Shown here one piece after another: positions 27,961 through 41,500 of a stretch of DNA of 49,164 bases (the stretch's first letter is position 1; each line of letters opens with the position of its first letter). Origin of the DNA: Amphimedon queenslandica. Its lineage: Eukaryota > Porifera > Demospongiae > Haplosclerida > Niphatidae. The notes below the pieces were generated by a model. The model did not search any database. It worked only from the letters and a program-made list of their open reading frames with translations, and had not been told where the DNA came from. Both the position numbers and the translations under genes were made by a program. Location of the stretch: the NCBI RefSeq assembly GCF_000090795.2, contig NW_003546244.1, positions 421,244 through 470,407 of the forward strand. Reading direction: 5' to 3'.

Positions 27961-29127
27961 ATTGAAATTAGATACTTAGCATCAGAATTGTGCCCTCTTT
28001 ATTATTTCATCATAGGTTATCACATATTATCCCACAAAAGAATGGAGAAGCCCCACAAATTGTCGGTTTCCTTGGCAATCCAGACAGCTCTATCAAAACC
28101 TTGGTCAGCCCAGGCTATTATATTGCTAAACTAACTCTTTGCTAATTTGTTACAGCCTTGCCTCTTTTTGCTTCAGACATAACAACAAGCCCAGCTTAAT
28201 CTCCTAATGGTTACATTAGCTGTAATTATAATAATTCTTTATTCTGGCATTAATATAAGCTAGGTACTTTTGATTTTTGAATAGAGTAGATTGAGCAGTT
28301 GCCATGTTTATTGTCAAAGAGTGCCCGTGAGAGAATTCCCTTCTTTGCTCCTGTTAGGTAAGACATTAACAGGATGCTCTAATTGACAAAATAGTGGGCA
28401 GTCCACATTGAGTGTGTGAAGCAGTTATGAAAACATGCCTTTAGCAATTAGCGAACCTCTAAGTTTTGAATTTTATGTACCATTTAATGAAAGAGGGACT
28501 TGCTCAAGGCGGGTAGTTGCAATTCCATAATTATTCCTGATCGCCTTTAACCAGGTGTCTATTTCTTACGATTCTGCCTAAATGTCTTCATCAAGTGACA
28601 TGCAATGGATGTGTTGTCCCTTCACACAAGAGATGACAGCCTAAGCAACATATGGTATGCATAAACAGCTCTCCCCACAGACCTCCCTAAAACTGGAGCC
28701 TCTTCTCTCTAAATGATATTCATTCCCTTTCCAGCTATACTCCTCCACTGCTGACTCACCTCATGGGTATACATCAGTTTAAAAAAGCCCGCCAGGTGCA
28801 GACACAAAGTCCTAACCAATGTTTGAACATCAGATTTTTATCTCACCTTTTCTCGGCCATAATGTTTTGATGTCTCTTTTGATAAGACCAGAACTGTATT
28901 TTTAATATTTGACCAGTTTTCTTAGAATGCTAATCTAATTGTGTAAACTGACCAGTGTAGGATTTAGAAATAACGAGATCATTGTTCGGCAATTAAATTT
29001 TAAGATCCTTGTATTTTTTTATCCTTTCAATAGATTCCTCAAGAGCTGTTAAAATTGTTAATTAGAGCTAGCTCTGCACTGGATAGCTATAGGGTGGAGT
29101 TCCATGTTATGGCTTCCTTCCTTTCAC

Positions 29128-29134
29128 TATAAAG
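29128..29134 (+). promoter_or_regulatory. Candidate TATA box of first receptor kinase
   Basis: TATAAAG lies 50 bases before the start codon at 29178, which would leave a 5' UTR of about 20 bases. The sequence is a close TATA match in moderately AT-rich DNA; no other core element is obvious. Confidence 0.4.
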
Positions 29135-29177
29135 CAGGTTCTAACCTTCAATACAGCCATTGTTGTGCAGCCTTAAA

Positions 29178-32100
29178 ATGTTTCAAAGACAGCTTCTCCT
29201 TTTACTCTTTCTACTACTGGTTTCCATCTGCAATGGATTTCGACATGTCATATTGAGCTCTTGCAAAGAATGCTACAAAACGCTTGACAGTCCTCCTGAG
29301 CCAACCACAGAGGAAGCAGAGACTCTCCTCTCAAGATGCTGGGCGATCTGTGTTGACAAGGTACCCACTTAAGCACTTGACAGACTAGCCGCAATGTTTG
29401 TGCGATTACAAGTATTCATTGCTTAAGCCACTTGATAGCCCCGGCCGCGCACTTACAGGCTATGAATAATGAAACTCTCTTATCTTTCTCCTCCCTTGCA
29501 TATTATAGCTTCCAGAGTATTGTCCATCCTGCTCATTAGTCCCTTCATTCCAAGTGAGCCCACTGCAATAAACCATTACATTATAATCACTGCACTCTTT
29601 GCTATACAGTCATCACAGTGGAGCTCTCTCAACTATTATGAGATCCGTAACTGCACTATGTATCAAAAGGTAAAAAAAAATAGTATTTTTGCAAGAAATT
29701 TTATGTTTTCAACAGCTTGCAGACTGCCAAAGAGGATGTACATTGGCTCACTCAAATAGAAGTAGTACTCCTGATACAGCTAGCTGCACAAACCAATGCG
29801 TAAGTACTTATTAAGCAAGACAACGATGCATGATTGATGCTTGCCTGTTTCAGATATCTCAGTGTCCTAATGCAAGTAAATACGACTCAGTAGACTGCAG
29901 TGTTTCATGTGTAAGTTTGATTGATATACTAAGAATAATTATGTGTACTTGTTATTAGGATGATCTATGCTGTGAAAGTGGTTGTAGGGCATACTCTGAA
30001 ACGAATGGTAAAGCATATTAAAATGATACCTTATATCATAATTACTTCATTAATAGACTCTTTATCACTGCCATTGCCTTTGGAAGAACCAAAATTAACC
30101 TCTACCACTACTTTAATAGGGGAAGATGGAACACAAAGGGAAGATGGAGGACGATTTGTGTATAATTTTATGATTGATCAATCATCAATGGAGAGTAGTG
30201 GGGATGGGATGATAAGACAAACAAGAATGACAACATTTGTCTTCAAAATAAAGTTTAAAAATAAGACACATTTTATCTCAAAGGTAAGAAGAGAGCAATA
30301 CCAAGCCATGCGTCACCCTTTCATTACAGAGAACCAGCACTGGCATATTAAACATTAGATATCTCTCATGCGAGGAAAATGTCCATATCTCTTACAAAGC
30401 AGTGATGCATGATAGCACAAGCAATTACTCAGAGGAGACTATTGTAAATGTTGATGGTAGCAAAGAATTGCTTGGATATCCTGAACAAGTGATGGGTTGG
30501 CCACCGGAGTCTATTCATGATCAATCCATAGACACCTACTTTGAGGATGATTTGCGTGAAGGCTACACTGGACATGCAGTTAGTTACTTTTCATGGATAA
30601 AACCAAACAGTATGCAAGGAAATAAATCTCATAATCTGTTTAGCTTGTGCTTTATATAGACTCACAATTTATTAGTCATTACCAATTGAGGCTGTTATCC
30701 CAGGAGAGTGACTGTGGTGGTGTACACGTTCTCTATGAATACTGCATTGATAGAGTAAAAATAATTTATACGATAATGATAATTTTTAATATTTGTCCAC
30801 TTCATTTAGGATGCTACTAGCATGATAATTGAGGCAATAAATAATACACATCCATTGATGTTTGATTGCACGTACCTAGCCACTGTAAGCTATTTGATGT
30901 TATTCCCATGTTATTCTCCTTTTTATTCCTTAGCTCATTGTTTATCCTCAAATTCCAGGTATTGCAACCCAGCAGCAGGCGATAAGGGTAAAACGTAAGT
31001 TATCATCAAGACTCTGCAATAGATCCAAAAAAATACTTTTCATACAGCAGTAAGTGACCCAGTGGCGCCAAAGCTATTTTGTCAGCGGGAGTTTCAGCCT
31101 GACGGTACGATGACTCTGTACGCTACATGGGATGCATCTTATGATGAAAAGTTATTTGAGGCAATGGAATCGTTTGTTGTAACACTGCAATTATTTGATA
31201 ACCTAACTCAGAATATTATTGTAACAGAGATCTATGAGCCGGAATACATTAGACCAAAAGTGAGATATGCATATATTGTATGGAGTGCTCTTTATGTAGC
31301 AGTTTAGATCAATGAGACAATTTATGTTTATCAGGCGAGAAATAAGCGAGTAGTTAATGATCATGATCAACTCTATAGAATATTGGTGAGTCACTTAATC
31401 TATCATTATCTTTATCATCATTATTTATTATTACTTATTTTTATTTTATAAAGGTGACTTCAATCAGTAACAATCGTTTTCCATGGAGGAAAATGCCCCC
31501 ACGCTCCGTATGTTACCTGCATACTCTAGCAGTCGAGCCTGATGCCATCAATTCTAGTACAATTGAGATACGAAAGCTAGAATTTACAAATGCTAACTTG
31601 TTCTTAAACCTCTCGTGGGAGCCTTCACTAGCACCTAATGGTAGAGTCACTAAGTATATGGTCCGTATAGCAAGAAACTCATTGCTTCCATCAGAATCAG
31701 ACAGTCCAACGGATTATTCATATAAGCACGCCACTGACGTGAGACTTTGCAGCCATAGATACATTAGATCTATTTTAATATTTTTCCCAACAGGGCACTG
31801 AGACTGAAGCTGTCGTGAACACGAGTGAGATTTATCAAATAGACAAAGTTTCTTGCCTTTACCTTCAGGTATACGCATAGCTAGCTCATCTATTATTACT
31901 ATTTATGTCATTTTGTAATTAATACAGATTCGTTTAATGAATGATTTCTTATGGAGCAATTGGACTAAGCCGGTCCTCCTGTACAAATATCCTGATAATC
32001 CTTTTTGTGACTTCACTCCAACTATTGGTGTCACTATAGATACGACCATTGAACCAGCTGAACAAAGACCAGTTGGTAAGGAGCATGACTACATAATGTA

Positions 32101-34224
32101 ATTTGTGCCTACACTTGTCTCTGTAACCATAATAAGCAACTATTGCTGGACGGTGAGAACCAGCCGAATGGACTCATCAATACCTGCCAATAATATTGTA
32201 TTTCCTCTCCATAGGAACTATTGTTGGAGGAGTCTTTGGTGGCCTTTTCGGTTTTGTTCTCCTCAGCCTTTTTTGTACAGGGATTTTCATCCTCTGTAGG
32301 AGATACAGGAGAAGAAATAGATACCTGGAAGCTTTCAAGGTAAGATATACAAATGAATTTCTACTCTTCAGGACTGAGATAATATTAAATATTCCACTTG
32401 ATTCAACCATATTAATAATTAAATTTGCTTTGTCTGAAGCTAATGTGACATACTCATATACTTAATGATGTACGTGCACATCCATTGTGTGACTGGACAA
32501 AGCTCTTATTCTCATTAATCCCAAGCTCATGTTCTTCCTCTCCTACAGGATGATGTCAATTCTAATGCTCTTTACATCAGAGGGCCAATGAGCCCAGCTG
32601 TTGTCTTCCCACCAAAATCCCTTGACTCTCCAAGACTAGACGAGTGGGAGATTCCTGCCAACCTGGTTGTTGTTGAGAAGAGACTAGGCGAAGGATGTTT
32701 TGGAGAAGTGTTCCAGGGTGTTGTGAAGGGTCCCATCAATAACTCAAAAGTCCAGGCATCATTTAAGAACGCTATATGCCCAGTGGTTGCCATAAAGCTA
32801 CTTAAATGTAAGTGTATGATAATTACATGCATGTACTCGTAATTCTATTCATTTTAATTTTTTATAGCCACGGCTTCAGGAAGTGAAAAGATGGATTTCC
32901 TACAGGAGATAGAGACAATGAAGTGCGTGGCAAAGGGGAACAATCCTCACGTTGTGAATATGATTGGCTGTGTGACCATACAGGAGCCGCTCTGTCTCAT
33001 CACTGAGTTTGTTAAGCATGGAGATCTTCTCTCTTACTTGCAATCTATAAGAAAGATGGTAAGAATGCACGTATGTGTGTATGTACATGTATGTACATGT
33101 ATGGTAATTGGTATTATTTATTTGGAGGCTGGACTGTGGGTTTAGGATATGATAATGTAGTCCTGGCTTCTCTATGGGTCAGTGATCATTTCTCAAAGTA
33201 CACTCACACCATTGAAGCCTAATAATAATGTCCTTCATGCATCACTAATCATTTATGAGGACATTGCACTCTTATATTAAAGCTAGTTTTACATTCGACG
33301 AAACGGTCAAAAAGTGCGTGGGCGATTTGACCTTTTGACGCAAAAACGCTTTGAAGTTGACGCAAAATTGGTCAAATTCAATTTTGCGTTCATTTGCATT
33401 GCGTTTTGTGTTGAGTATAAACCAGGCTTTAGACCCAATTATGTATACATACATGCACCATTATCTTTTCATGCATTGTTCCAAGCATCGAAAGTGCACT
33501 CACAAATACATGTATGTCTACAAGCTAATTTATAATTATTTAAAATTGACAATTAGAGTGATGCGTACCTTTGAATATTTATTATTGTATTTTTGTAGAT
33601 AGCATATAGACAAAACCAGGCGAGTAATTCAGCCAAAACAGGGTCCAAAGCCAGCGATCCTAACCCATACATGGTGAGGAAGATAGACAATAGTCGTCTC
33701 TAATTATTATTATTAGTAATTGATTGCTTTTTGTTGTATTGTTCAGATACCCTCACTGGAGGTTGATTCTCCTTCAAGGAAATCTGTAGTGTCAGTCCCG
33801 GATGGACCTTATTCTGAACTGGGGGAGATCGACTCTGTCAATTTACTATCATTTGCATATCAGATAGCATCAGGAATGGTAAGAGATAGAGAGAAAAAAA
33901 GGGCACTACTATACTGTATAATCAGAGCACTGTATATCAATATTTCTTTGTCATTCTTTCCATAGGAATTTCTTGCCAGTTTGGGCATAGTCCACAGAGA
34001 TCTCGCTTGTCGTAATATTTTAGTGGACGATGGGAAGTCGCTCAAAATATCGGACTTTGGGATGTCCAGGCTGGTAGCTGCTAATGACGTGTACATAAAG
34101 AACACTCGTGGGCGCATGCCTTGGAAGTGGATGGCAATAGAGTCCATTACCAATAGAGAGTTCACAACAGCATCTGATGTGTGGGCCTATGGTGTTACAC
34201 TCTGGGAGATAGCAACACTTGGTA

Positions 34225-34256
<32 letters not shown>

Positions 34257-35853
34257 AGTTGCTTTTCCAAATTTAAAATGCTTAGCGCAAAATTCCTACA
34301 TAAGATAAGGGCATTGATAATTTTAAAATAAGATTTTAATAATAAGTTCTAAAGATGTTTAAAACTATAAATTTTGCAGTTACTTTATTAGTAATGCGGT
34401 AGCGTTACTAAGTAGGATTCACCCCCAAACAAAATGGCTGCCATGACTTTTGCAGCCTTGCTATATTCAGATTATAATAAGTCAACATTACTTTGTTTCT
34501 TGTGGATAGGTGGATTTCCTTATCCTACTATTACTAACTCGGAACTGTTGGAGCACCTCCAGAAAGGAATAAGACTGGAGAAGCCAGAAAACTGCTCTGA
34601 GGACGTGTAAGCAACAAACAACATCTAGTGTAAACAGTTTAATTTTATAATCGTTTGACTAATTAATCACAGAATCCACCACCCACCGGATTGCTAATCA
34701 AATTTTGCTTTAACAGTATAGTGCCAGGGTTTCCCTCAAAGCATGCTACGTGAGCTAAATGCATGCTTCATGAGCTGACAAGCACTATGATAGTACACAT
34801 ACATGGCTTTTGGAGCAACATTAAAAATTTAGCTAGAACTTGCTACATGGCATAAAAATTTATGTATATGCATCAGAAAAATATAAAAAATGAATAATTT
34901 TCTTCTAGTCATTTTTGGCAAAATTTGACCAAGGACCTTGTACTACAGTACAGGAACTTTGGTCCAATTTTTGAGTAACTTTAAAAATTTTGTGAAAAAA
35001 CTAATTTTGGTCGGAATTAGCTCAAACTTGCTAGACAGCATAAAAACATGCATGGGTATCAGAAAAAAATTATAAAATTTGAGAATTCTTTTGAAGCCAT
35101 TTTTGACAAAATACCAATTTTTGAGCAGTTTTAAAATCCACTGACAAGAACCTGCATATGCACTATGCCAAAGCCCTGTGAGTAGTGCTAATATCACACA
35201 GCATAAGCTTAGTTGCATTAGTACATTATGCTTATACGCTATATTTGATAACCAAAGAAGTGAATAATTGTAATTGTTGTCAATTTTGTGTATACTAAAC
35301 CATATATAGGTAATTATACAACAAAACTAAATTAAACTGTAACCTAACAATTCAGTGCTATCTGTGATTGTACACAGAGGTCATTTTATAATCTTTTCTG
35401 TGTTCCTTTAGGTATAAAATAATGCTTGAATGTTGGAAGAGTGATCCTTCAGAGAGACTCTCCTTCACTGCTCTACGTGCCAAGTTTGACAGCCTCATAT
35501 CCGGCCAGCAGGGGCATGTCCCGTACATTGATCTAGACATAGACGACTGTAAACCTTATTACACTACCATTGATTCAGACAGTGAAGAAAAGCAAGCTAG
35601 CTCTGATGCAGGCACTCTGACATCCATTGACTCAATATCTCCATTACCTCGAGAGATCAGTAGCACACGCTTTGATGTTATCCGTCCAATGCTTGATTCT
35701 AGCAGCGAAGGGCTCCCCCGCCCAATTGAGAATCCCTATGTTGATACTCCAACAAAGACCAAACCTCATGAAGTGAGACTTGATGAGGATCATGATGTAT
35801 TTGAGTCTCCATTGAAGAAAGGAGGAGGAGGCTGTATGGCAGAAGTCGCTTGA
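29178..35853 (+). CDS. Receptor tyrosine kinase 1 (Cys-rich and FN3 ectodomain)
   Basis: Twenty-four exons: 29178-29360, 29509-29553, 29610-29669, 29716-29799, 29854-29910, 29959-30007, 30057-30283, 30330-30578, 30704-30754, 30810-30884, 30934-30994, 31048-31259, 31335-31385, 31454-31738, 31794-31868, 31928-32075, 32215-32339, 32549-32807, 32868-33058, 33599-33673, 33747-33878, 33966-34221, 34510-34606, 35412-35853. They encode about 1162 residues. A Leu-rich signal peptide (QLLLLLFLLLVSICNG) is followed by a Cys-rich stretch on six tiny exons that I do not recognise, FN3-like modules (LSWEPSLAPNGRVTKY), a membrane segment near 640-665 and a split tyrosine kinase. The kinase has GEGCFGEV, VAIKLLK, an insert of about 69 residues, HRDLACRN, DFGMSR and WMAIES in place of MAPES. 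All catalytic residues are present. The tail has several Tyr, including YIDL. It signals from the cell surface; the ligand is unknown. The weakest splice calls are the exon 1 and exon 8 donors. Confidence 0.9.
31045..31050 (+). other. Tandem NAGNAG acceptor in receptor kinase 1
   Basis: The intron before exon 12 ends CAGCAG. Use of the first AG gives K-PV-SDP at the junction; use of the second gives K-L-SDP. Both keep the frame, so the ectodomain could vary by one residue. Confidence 0.5.
33278..33431. mobile_element. MITE-like element with imperfect terminal inverted repeats
   Basis: The left end TAAAGCTAGTTTTACATTCG resembles the inverted right end TAAAGCCTGGTTTATACTCA. The interior is rich in TTTTGCGT and GACGCAAAA inverted motifs, giving nested palindromy. 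It is non-coding and lies in the intron between two kinase-domain exons of the first receptor kinase. Boundaries are approximate. Confidence 0.55.
34800..35190. repeat. ~185-bp repeat family, two units plus edge, intronic
   Basis: Two units in the last intron of the first receptor kinase, with TAGCTCAAACTTGC and degenerate palindromic cores. They end in the inverted edge sequence CACTATGCCAAAGC that marks the element boundary at 14060 and 18672. Confidence 0.65.
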
Positions 35854-36518
35854 TTGATGAAATGTACAGTTGACTTTGACTTTTTTTTGCATATAGTTCA
35901 TCACTAACTGTCACTTGCTTTTTTGTATTATACTGTACAATAATAATAATGATTATTATTATTATTACTAATATTGATAACATTTGTGTTTGTTTATTAA
36001 TTAATACCTAGTTATGATTTGTATTATTTTGTAAATAATAATAATATTTTTTGTAAATATTGCTTTGTACTGTAGAGTTATTTTTAAAAGAGTGCTTGGT
36101 GTTTGTCACGTGTTGTCAATAGGATGCATTCCATAGGTCTATCTGTTGTACTAATCTTGTGTGCAGACAACAGTTGATTAGCCTGGCCTAACATGTGGTC
36201 AAAAAGGTGGGCAGTGTTATGCAAATAAAGCCTTAGCAATATTTATATAACATCAGTGGTTACGCAATATAATAGATCAGATAGTCCCAATATAGTAGCA
36301 GTGTAGCCAGGCAGGGAACAAAAACAACTTAGCCATCAACAACCTTCTCGATCTGTAAGCAGTTGCTCAAGGACACCTAGAGTACAAGGTGAGTCTCCCT
36401 CATCAAAGGAAGGGATGGTTTGTAAAACACAGGATCAGCTCACCACAAATATCCAGAGAAGATCTCTAGATCTCATTCATTTCTCTTACACTGTAGATCA
36501 GCTACTTATCAGAGAAAG
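35854..36518. other. Spacer between the tandem receptor kinases
   Basis: 665 bases holding the 3' UTR of kinase 1 and the promoter of kinase 2. It includes AT-rich (AAT)n near 35940-36050 and no open frame of interest. No clear TATA box was seen. Confidence 0.6.
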
Positions 36519-39500
36519 ATGCCTCCTCTAGTGATCTTCCTAATGGTCCTGGTCACTCTTACCAGAAGCCCTTATTCTGCTTCACTCAGCCCCATTGGTT
36601 CTGGCACAGGTGGAGAAGAAGAGTGTGTCATTGAGCCCAATGAATGCAGGCCACCACAGCAAAGGCTGCTAAGGAACATCACTGAACTAGAACTTTCGTT
36701 AAATGTAAGTTATCTACAATAGTGCATCGTTGATGATTGAGCTGAGAGGCTGAGTTGTGGTTGGCATTGATGACAGTAGACTGTGATGTCTTTAAAGTGT
36801 AAGCCTGTCTTCTTCTTCTTCTATTTTGTTGTTATTGAGTCTACCAGTGATGCTCCTGGAGTGCTCCAGTTAATACAAACACAGTGGGAAATTATTTCCT
36901 GTACATGTTGCCTGTACGGGCACACTCTAATTGTATTAAGTCATCAATATTATTACTAGATATTATCTCTTTGTATAATTATTCTCATATTTTAGGAGAA
37001 CCTACCACCACCAGCACAGCCTCCAGTAATCACTGATGCTTTTGATCCATTCATTTACATGATTGAACTAAATGAGCTGATTCCTCCTTCGCTCGGAGTC
37101 AGTAGCTACATCCTAAGAATATCTTCTATAAATCTCACTTTGTTTGAGCGCCTACAGCATCAAGTCAGTTAGAATGTTGTGTAATAGTCTCGTACTACTA
37201 GGTGTGGTTGCTTTGTAGGTGAACTTGAAACACAATCTCTCCTTTGTCGATTTTGCCTGTTCAAAGGTCAATCTCTCCATTGCTTGGGTAGTCAACGAAA
37301 CACACTCAGAGTTCTCCCCTTCAGTCACTCTATGTCTTGACTCAGGTACAGTGATTTAAAAAATGATAATAAATGCAATAATAAAACCATAACAGGAGTT
37401 CCTGGTCCAGTGACTAGTTTGACACACACAATTGAAGGAAGAGAAAACTGCAGTCAAAGGAATGAGGCAATCATTACTTTTAATTGGGCACCACCAGAAG
37501 GTAGTAATGCTGTTTAATATCATAAGTAGCTATCAATAAATTTTGTAGATAATTATCTGCTATCGCATTACATGCTACTTTTGGTTCCAGCCGAGTCAGC
37601 AATGAGTTCTTCATGTCTAACTTATAATGTAATTGAATTTATATTATAGCAGTCAATGATCATACTAGCAAATACTTTTATTTAATCAACAGGAATCAAT
37701 TTCAAGTGTAGGTCAAAATCATTCAGTCATTCTGCAGTTTCCATGTACATACAGTGCATCAGTAAGTCTTCATGACACTAATTTATGTACCTACAACATA
37801 GATCTATATGTCACTTGCATACGTGATGTAAATTAAATTGTCTTATAATGTTTATAGTTGATATCATATCCTGGAGCCCATTCTAAGCAAATAGATGTCA
37901 CAACAAGTAAGATTAATAATATATATATATGCTTACCAAGTATTATAAATATACTTTATAGTACCGAAGCCATCAATAAATATCTCTTGTTCAAGTCTAT
38001 TTGATCCAGAGTCAATGCACTATAATGTCACTGCAGAGTTCACAGTGAGCCCTAACAACTGCTTGGTCTTGGGATACATTGCAACATACGTACTTAAGAT
38101 CTATGCATACAGGGCAAACTTTGGAGGAACTCAAAGATTAGGAGGACAGATAGACCAGAAAAATATCGAAATAGTATGATGGCCATTGAAAAAATACTAT
38201 CTTTATAAGTGTAACTGTTGAGCATGCGTGTATGACTAGCAACCCAGTCTCTTTTAAAATATATTACTTTATTATAGGATGGAGCCTTTCAAGATTCACA
38301 CGAATATACATTGACTAATTTTGAGCCACGTAGACCTGGCGAGGGATACACCATTGAATTACAAACAAAGTTTCGGGGTATTCCCTCAGATATAGCTGAT
38401 AATGTCTGGTCTCGTATACTCTCTAAACCAGACTGTCTATCAGGTTTTGCTCCTCCCATACCACCGGAACAGATTAAAACAGTTGATATAACAAACTTTA
38501 GTTTCAGCAATAATAGGATTGCCAGTTTCACAGTCAAATGGGATCAGCCTTTGAGACCTAATGGAAACATAACAGAGTATCAGATAAGAATACTAAGCAG
38601 ACAAAACACAGACCTAATATCTCCTATAAATAATATTCCTGTAAGTGTAATAATTTGCCATATTGTGAATCCATGATCTACATATACATAATAGGACGAC
38701 ATCCAAGAGTATAATATCAGTTTTTTGCTTCTAATGGTGTTCAATGAGATTTCTGTTCAAGTGAGATCAACTAACAACTGGTGCCAGCAGTTAAGTGGAT
38801 GCTACAGTGATTGGAGTGATCCCGTTACAAGAGAAGTTGTGGCAGTATCATCATCTTCAATAACCCCATCACCTCCTACTCCTAGTGTCACAAGAACACC
38901 AGTAGATGATGGTAAGTACATACAATAAATGAAGTATCAGAACTCTGTCCTTTCCAACAGGCAAATCCACACCAATCCCTTTGCTCTGGCTACTAATTGG
39001 ATCAGGGGTTCTGGCACTGATCCTAGTTGCAGTCATAGCTATAATAGTTGTAGTCTGCTGCCAGCATGGATGGTGCTGTATCAAAAGGGACTATCCAATG
39101 GACCCACCCATCCACATAGCAGAGTCCGGCATAATCCCTCTACTTCAGATCAAGCGCCAGGTAATGGACGAGTGGGAGATACCGAGAGAGATACTAGAGG
39201 TCCGTAAAGACCAGACCCTTGGCTCCGGCTGCTTTGGTGAAGTATTTAAAGGTTTCCTCCAAAAGAATTATGTGTTGACTAAGAGACGATTGAGCCATGA
39301 TCACGACCTTCACAGCAGAAGAGGATCACTACCTCAGGAAACATACCCAGTGGCTGTGAAGAAGCTGAAAAGTAAGAGAAAAAAGAGACTTTTATAGAAA
39401 AACTGTTTCATTAATTATGGCAGGTATCGCTGACGGGAAGGAGAGGTCTGACTTCCTCAAAGAGATTGAAGTCATGAAGACTGTCTCTTCCACTGACAGC

Positions 39501-41339
39501 GACTTGAGACGATTTGTCGTGAACATGCTAGGCTGCTGCAGTCTGGAGGAACCAATGCTTCTTGTAGTCGAGTTTGTGGAGAATGGAGACTTGCTGAACT
39601 ATCTTAGACGAATGAAAAGGAAAGCACAAGTAATTCTTATCACAGTATTAGCATAATATGACCATGTATCCATTCTGTGTACATATAGGGGAATAACTCT
39701 ACAGCTCCACCAGCCCCATACTTGGTAAGAGATTGATAACATTAAATAGATAATAGTATGAGTGGATTTACCCTTTGTTTATAGGAGCCACTGGGTAGCT
39801 ACTCCCTCTTAGAGCCAAAGAGTGAGCTGGACAATGAAGGCTTTCTAACTGAGAGAAACCTACTCGATTTCTCTAGACAAATTGCATCTGGAATGGTAAA
39901 GGAGAACCATAGAATGATTTACCTTTTGCTTTATAATAGGAGTACTTGTCCAGTCTTGGCATAATACACAGGGACCTTGCCTGTCGCAATGTCCTTGTGG
40001 GAAAAGAAAAGAACCTCAAAATATCCGACTTTGGTCTCTCTCGAGTTGTCCTCAGTGATATGGTATACACACTCACTAATCACGGCCGGTTGCCATTACG
40101 ATGGATGGCACTGGAATCAATATTCCAAAGAGAATTCACAACAAGCTCTGATGTATGGTCGTACGGTGTTGCATTGTGGGAAATATGCACTATGGGTAAG
40201 AGTATCAGCACGTGTGTGCCTCCATGCATGCAACGAGCAATTAGTAATGTATGGCTTGTTTGTTTAGAGCAGCTTACCCAAATAGAGTAGCATTATAATT
40301 CTTATCTCTTTATCTACAGGAGCATTTCCTTATGCAACAATGCAAGAGAAGGAGCTGCTCAAGCTCTTAAAGAAAGGCTACAGATTACCAAAGCCACAGA
40401 ATTGTTCACAAGACATGTAAGACAACAAGGAATATCCTTTGCTATTATAATTCACAAACTATCATGAGCCATACATAACCTTAGGCCAACACACACACAC
40501 ACCATGTCTAATACACAAGTCAATAAAGCACTAATAATAATAATATCTATTCATAGCAGAATATATTGCCTATGTTTACAAACTCCTTATATGCATTATG
40601 ACATGTGTTTCTCATTACCAAATACACTACTACAGACATATCATACACCCACCATCCTTCCTCCATCCTTCCACTCATTTAATATTTTGACTTATTCTTC
40701 CTTTCTCCCCCCCACACACATACACACAACAGGTTTGAAGTGATGCACCAGTGCTGGCACCCCAACCCCCAAGGCCGCCCAACGTTCTCAAACCTCCACA
40801 AACTCTTTGACTACTTCCTCTCCCGTCACACTCAAGAGCTCTATCCATACATTGACATGGAATGCAATGTACCGTACACTTACGACCACCTCACACACAA
40901 GAGTATCACAGACTACAAGAAAGACGAGACAGAAGATGAAGAAGAAGAAATACTATACATAGAGGATGAAGAGGAGGTGAGGGAGATGGAGGAAACCAAT
41001 GACTGCCATAGTGCCAAGGACTTGAGTACTGCTGGCTCAAATGAGAAGCTACTTGATGAAAGCACACAATCCAGTAACGTAAGCGAGACCCAAACTCAAG
41101 AAGAGTCGACGTACGATAAACTACGCGTGGACCATCCTTTCCTTGTCAGGATGTCAGGACAGAAGAATGGTAGCCATGATCCACAGACCATGCTCCATGA
41201 CGATTATTTCGAGGACTACATAGAGGAGAACATCGAGGACTACTGCCTGCGAGCTTTTGAAGAGTACAATCCAATGTGGCTCAAGAAGCTATCGACAATA
41301 ACCGAAGCAAGCTGTGAGGATTATGATGAGAACAGCTAA
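36519..41339 (+). CDS. Receptor tyrosine kinase 2 (FN3 ectodomain, acidic tail)
   Basis: Seventeen exons: 36519-36704, 36996-37163, 37219-37345, 37396-37500, 37549-37628, 37693-37761, 37858-37906, 37962-38173, 38278-38640, 38695-38911, 38961-39371, 39424-39629, 39689-39724, 39785-39895, 39940-40195, 40320-40416, 40733-41339. They encode about 1099 residues. A signal peptide leads into FN3-like modules (ITFNWAPPE, FTVKWDQPLRPNGN), a linker rich in Ser/Thr/Pro, and a membrane segment (LLIGSGVLALILVAVIAIIV). The kinase has GSGCFGEV, VAVKKLK, a short insert (exons 13-14), HRDLACRN, DFGLSR and WMALES. All catalytic motifs are intact. The tail of about 170 residues is strongly acidic and Tyr-rich. 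It includes YIDM, a YxxM-type PI3-kinase docking motif, and YDKL. Introns in the kinase half match those of kinase 1 in position and phase, so the two arose by tandem duplication. Ligand unknown. Confidence 0.92.
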
Positions 41340-41500
41340 CCCCATAGCTATCCATAGTGAACCTATCATATAATATATCATTTATACAGTTATTATACGA
41401 TCATCATTGTGAACTCTCTCTTTCTCTTCTCTCTCTCTTCCATATGTTACATATCTTAATTCTAGTAGTACTTGATCCATAAAAAAACATTTTTACCAAA

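Larger units (their letters stand above)
27327..29177. other. Intergenic region upstream of the first receptor kinase
   Basis: Holds the ~185-bp repeat copies (27440-27960) and then about 1.2 kb of AT-rich DNA with no recognisable exon on either strand. A possible TATA box sits at its right end. The left end must hold the promoter of the minus-strand F-box gene. Confidence 0.6.

Noticed and set aside
27922..28134. Plus-strand frame near the 27.9-kb repeat
   Set aside because: Begins inside the dispersed repeat and has no domain or splice context.
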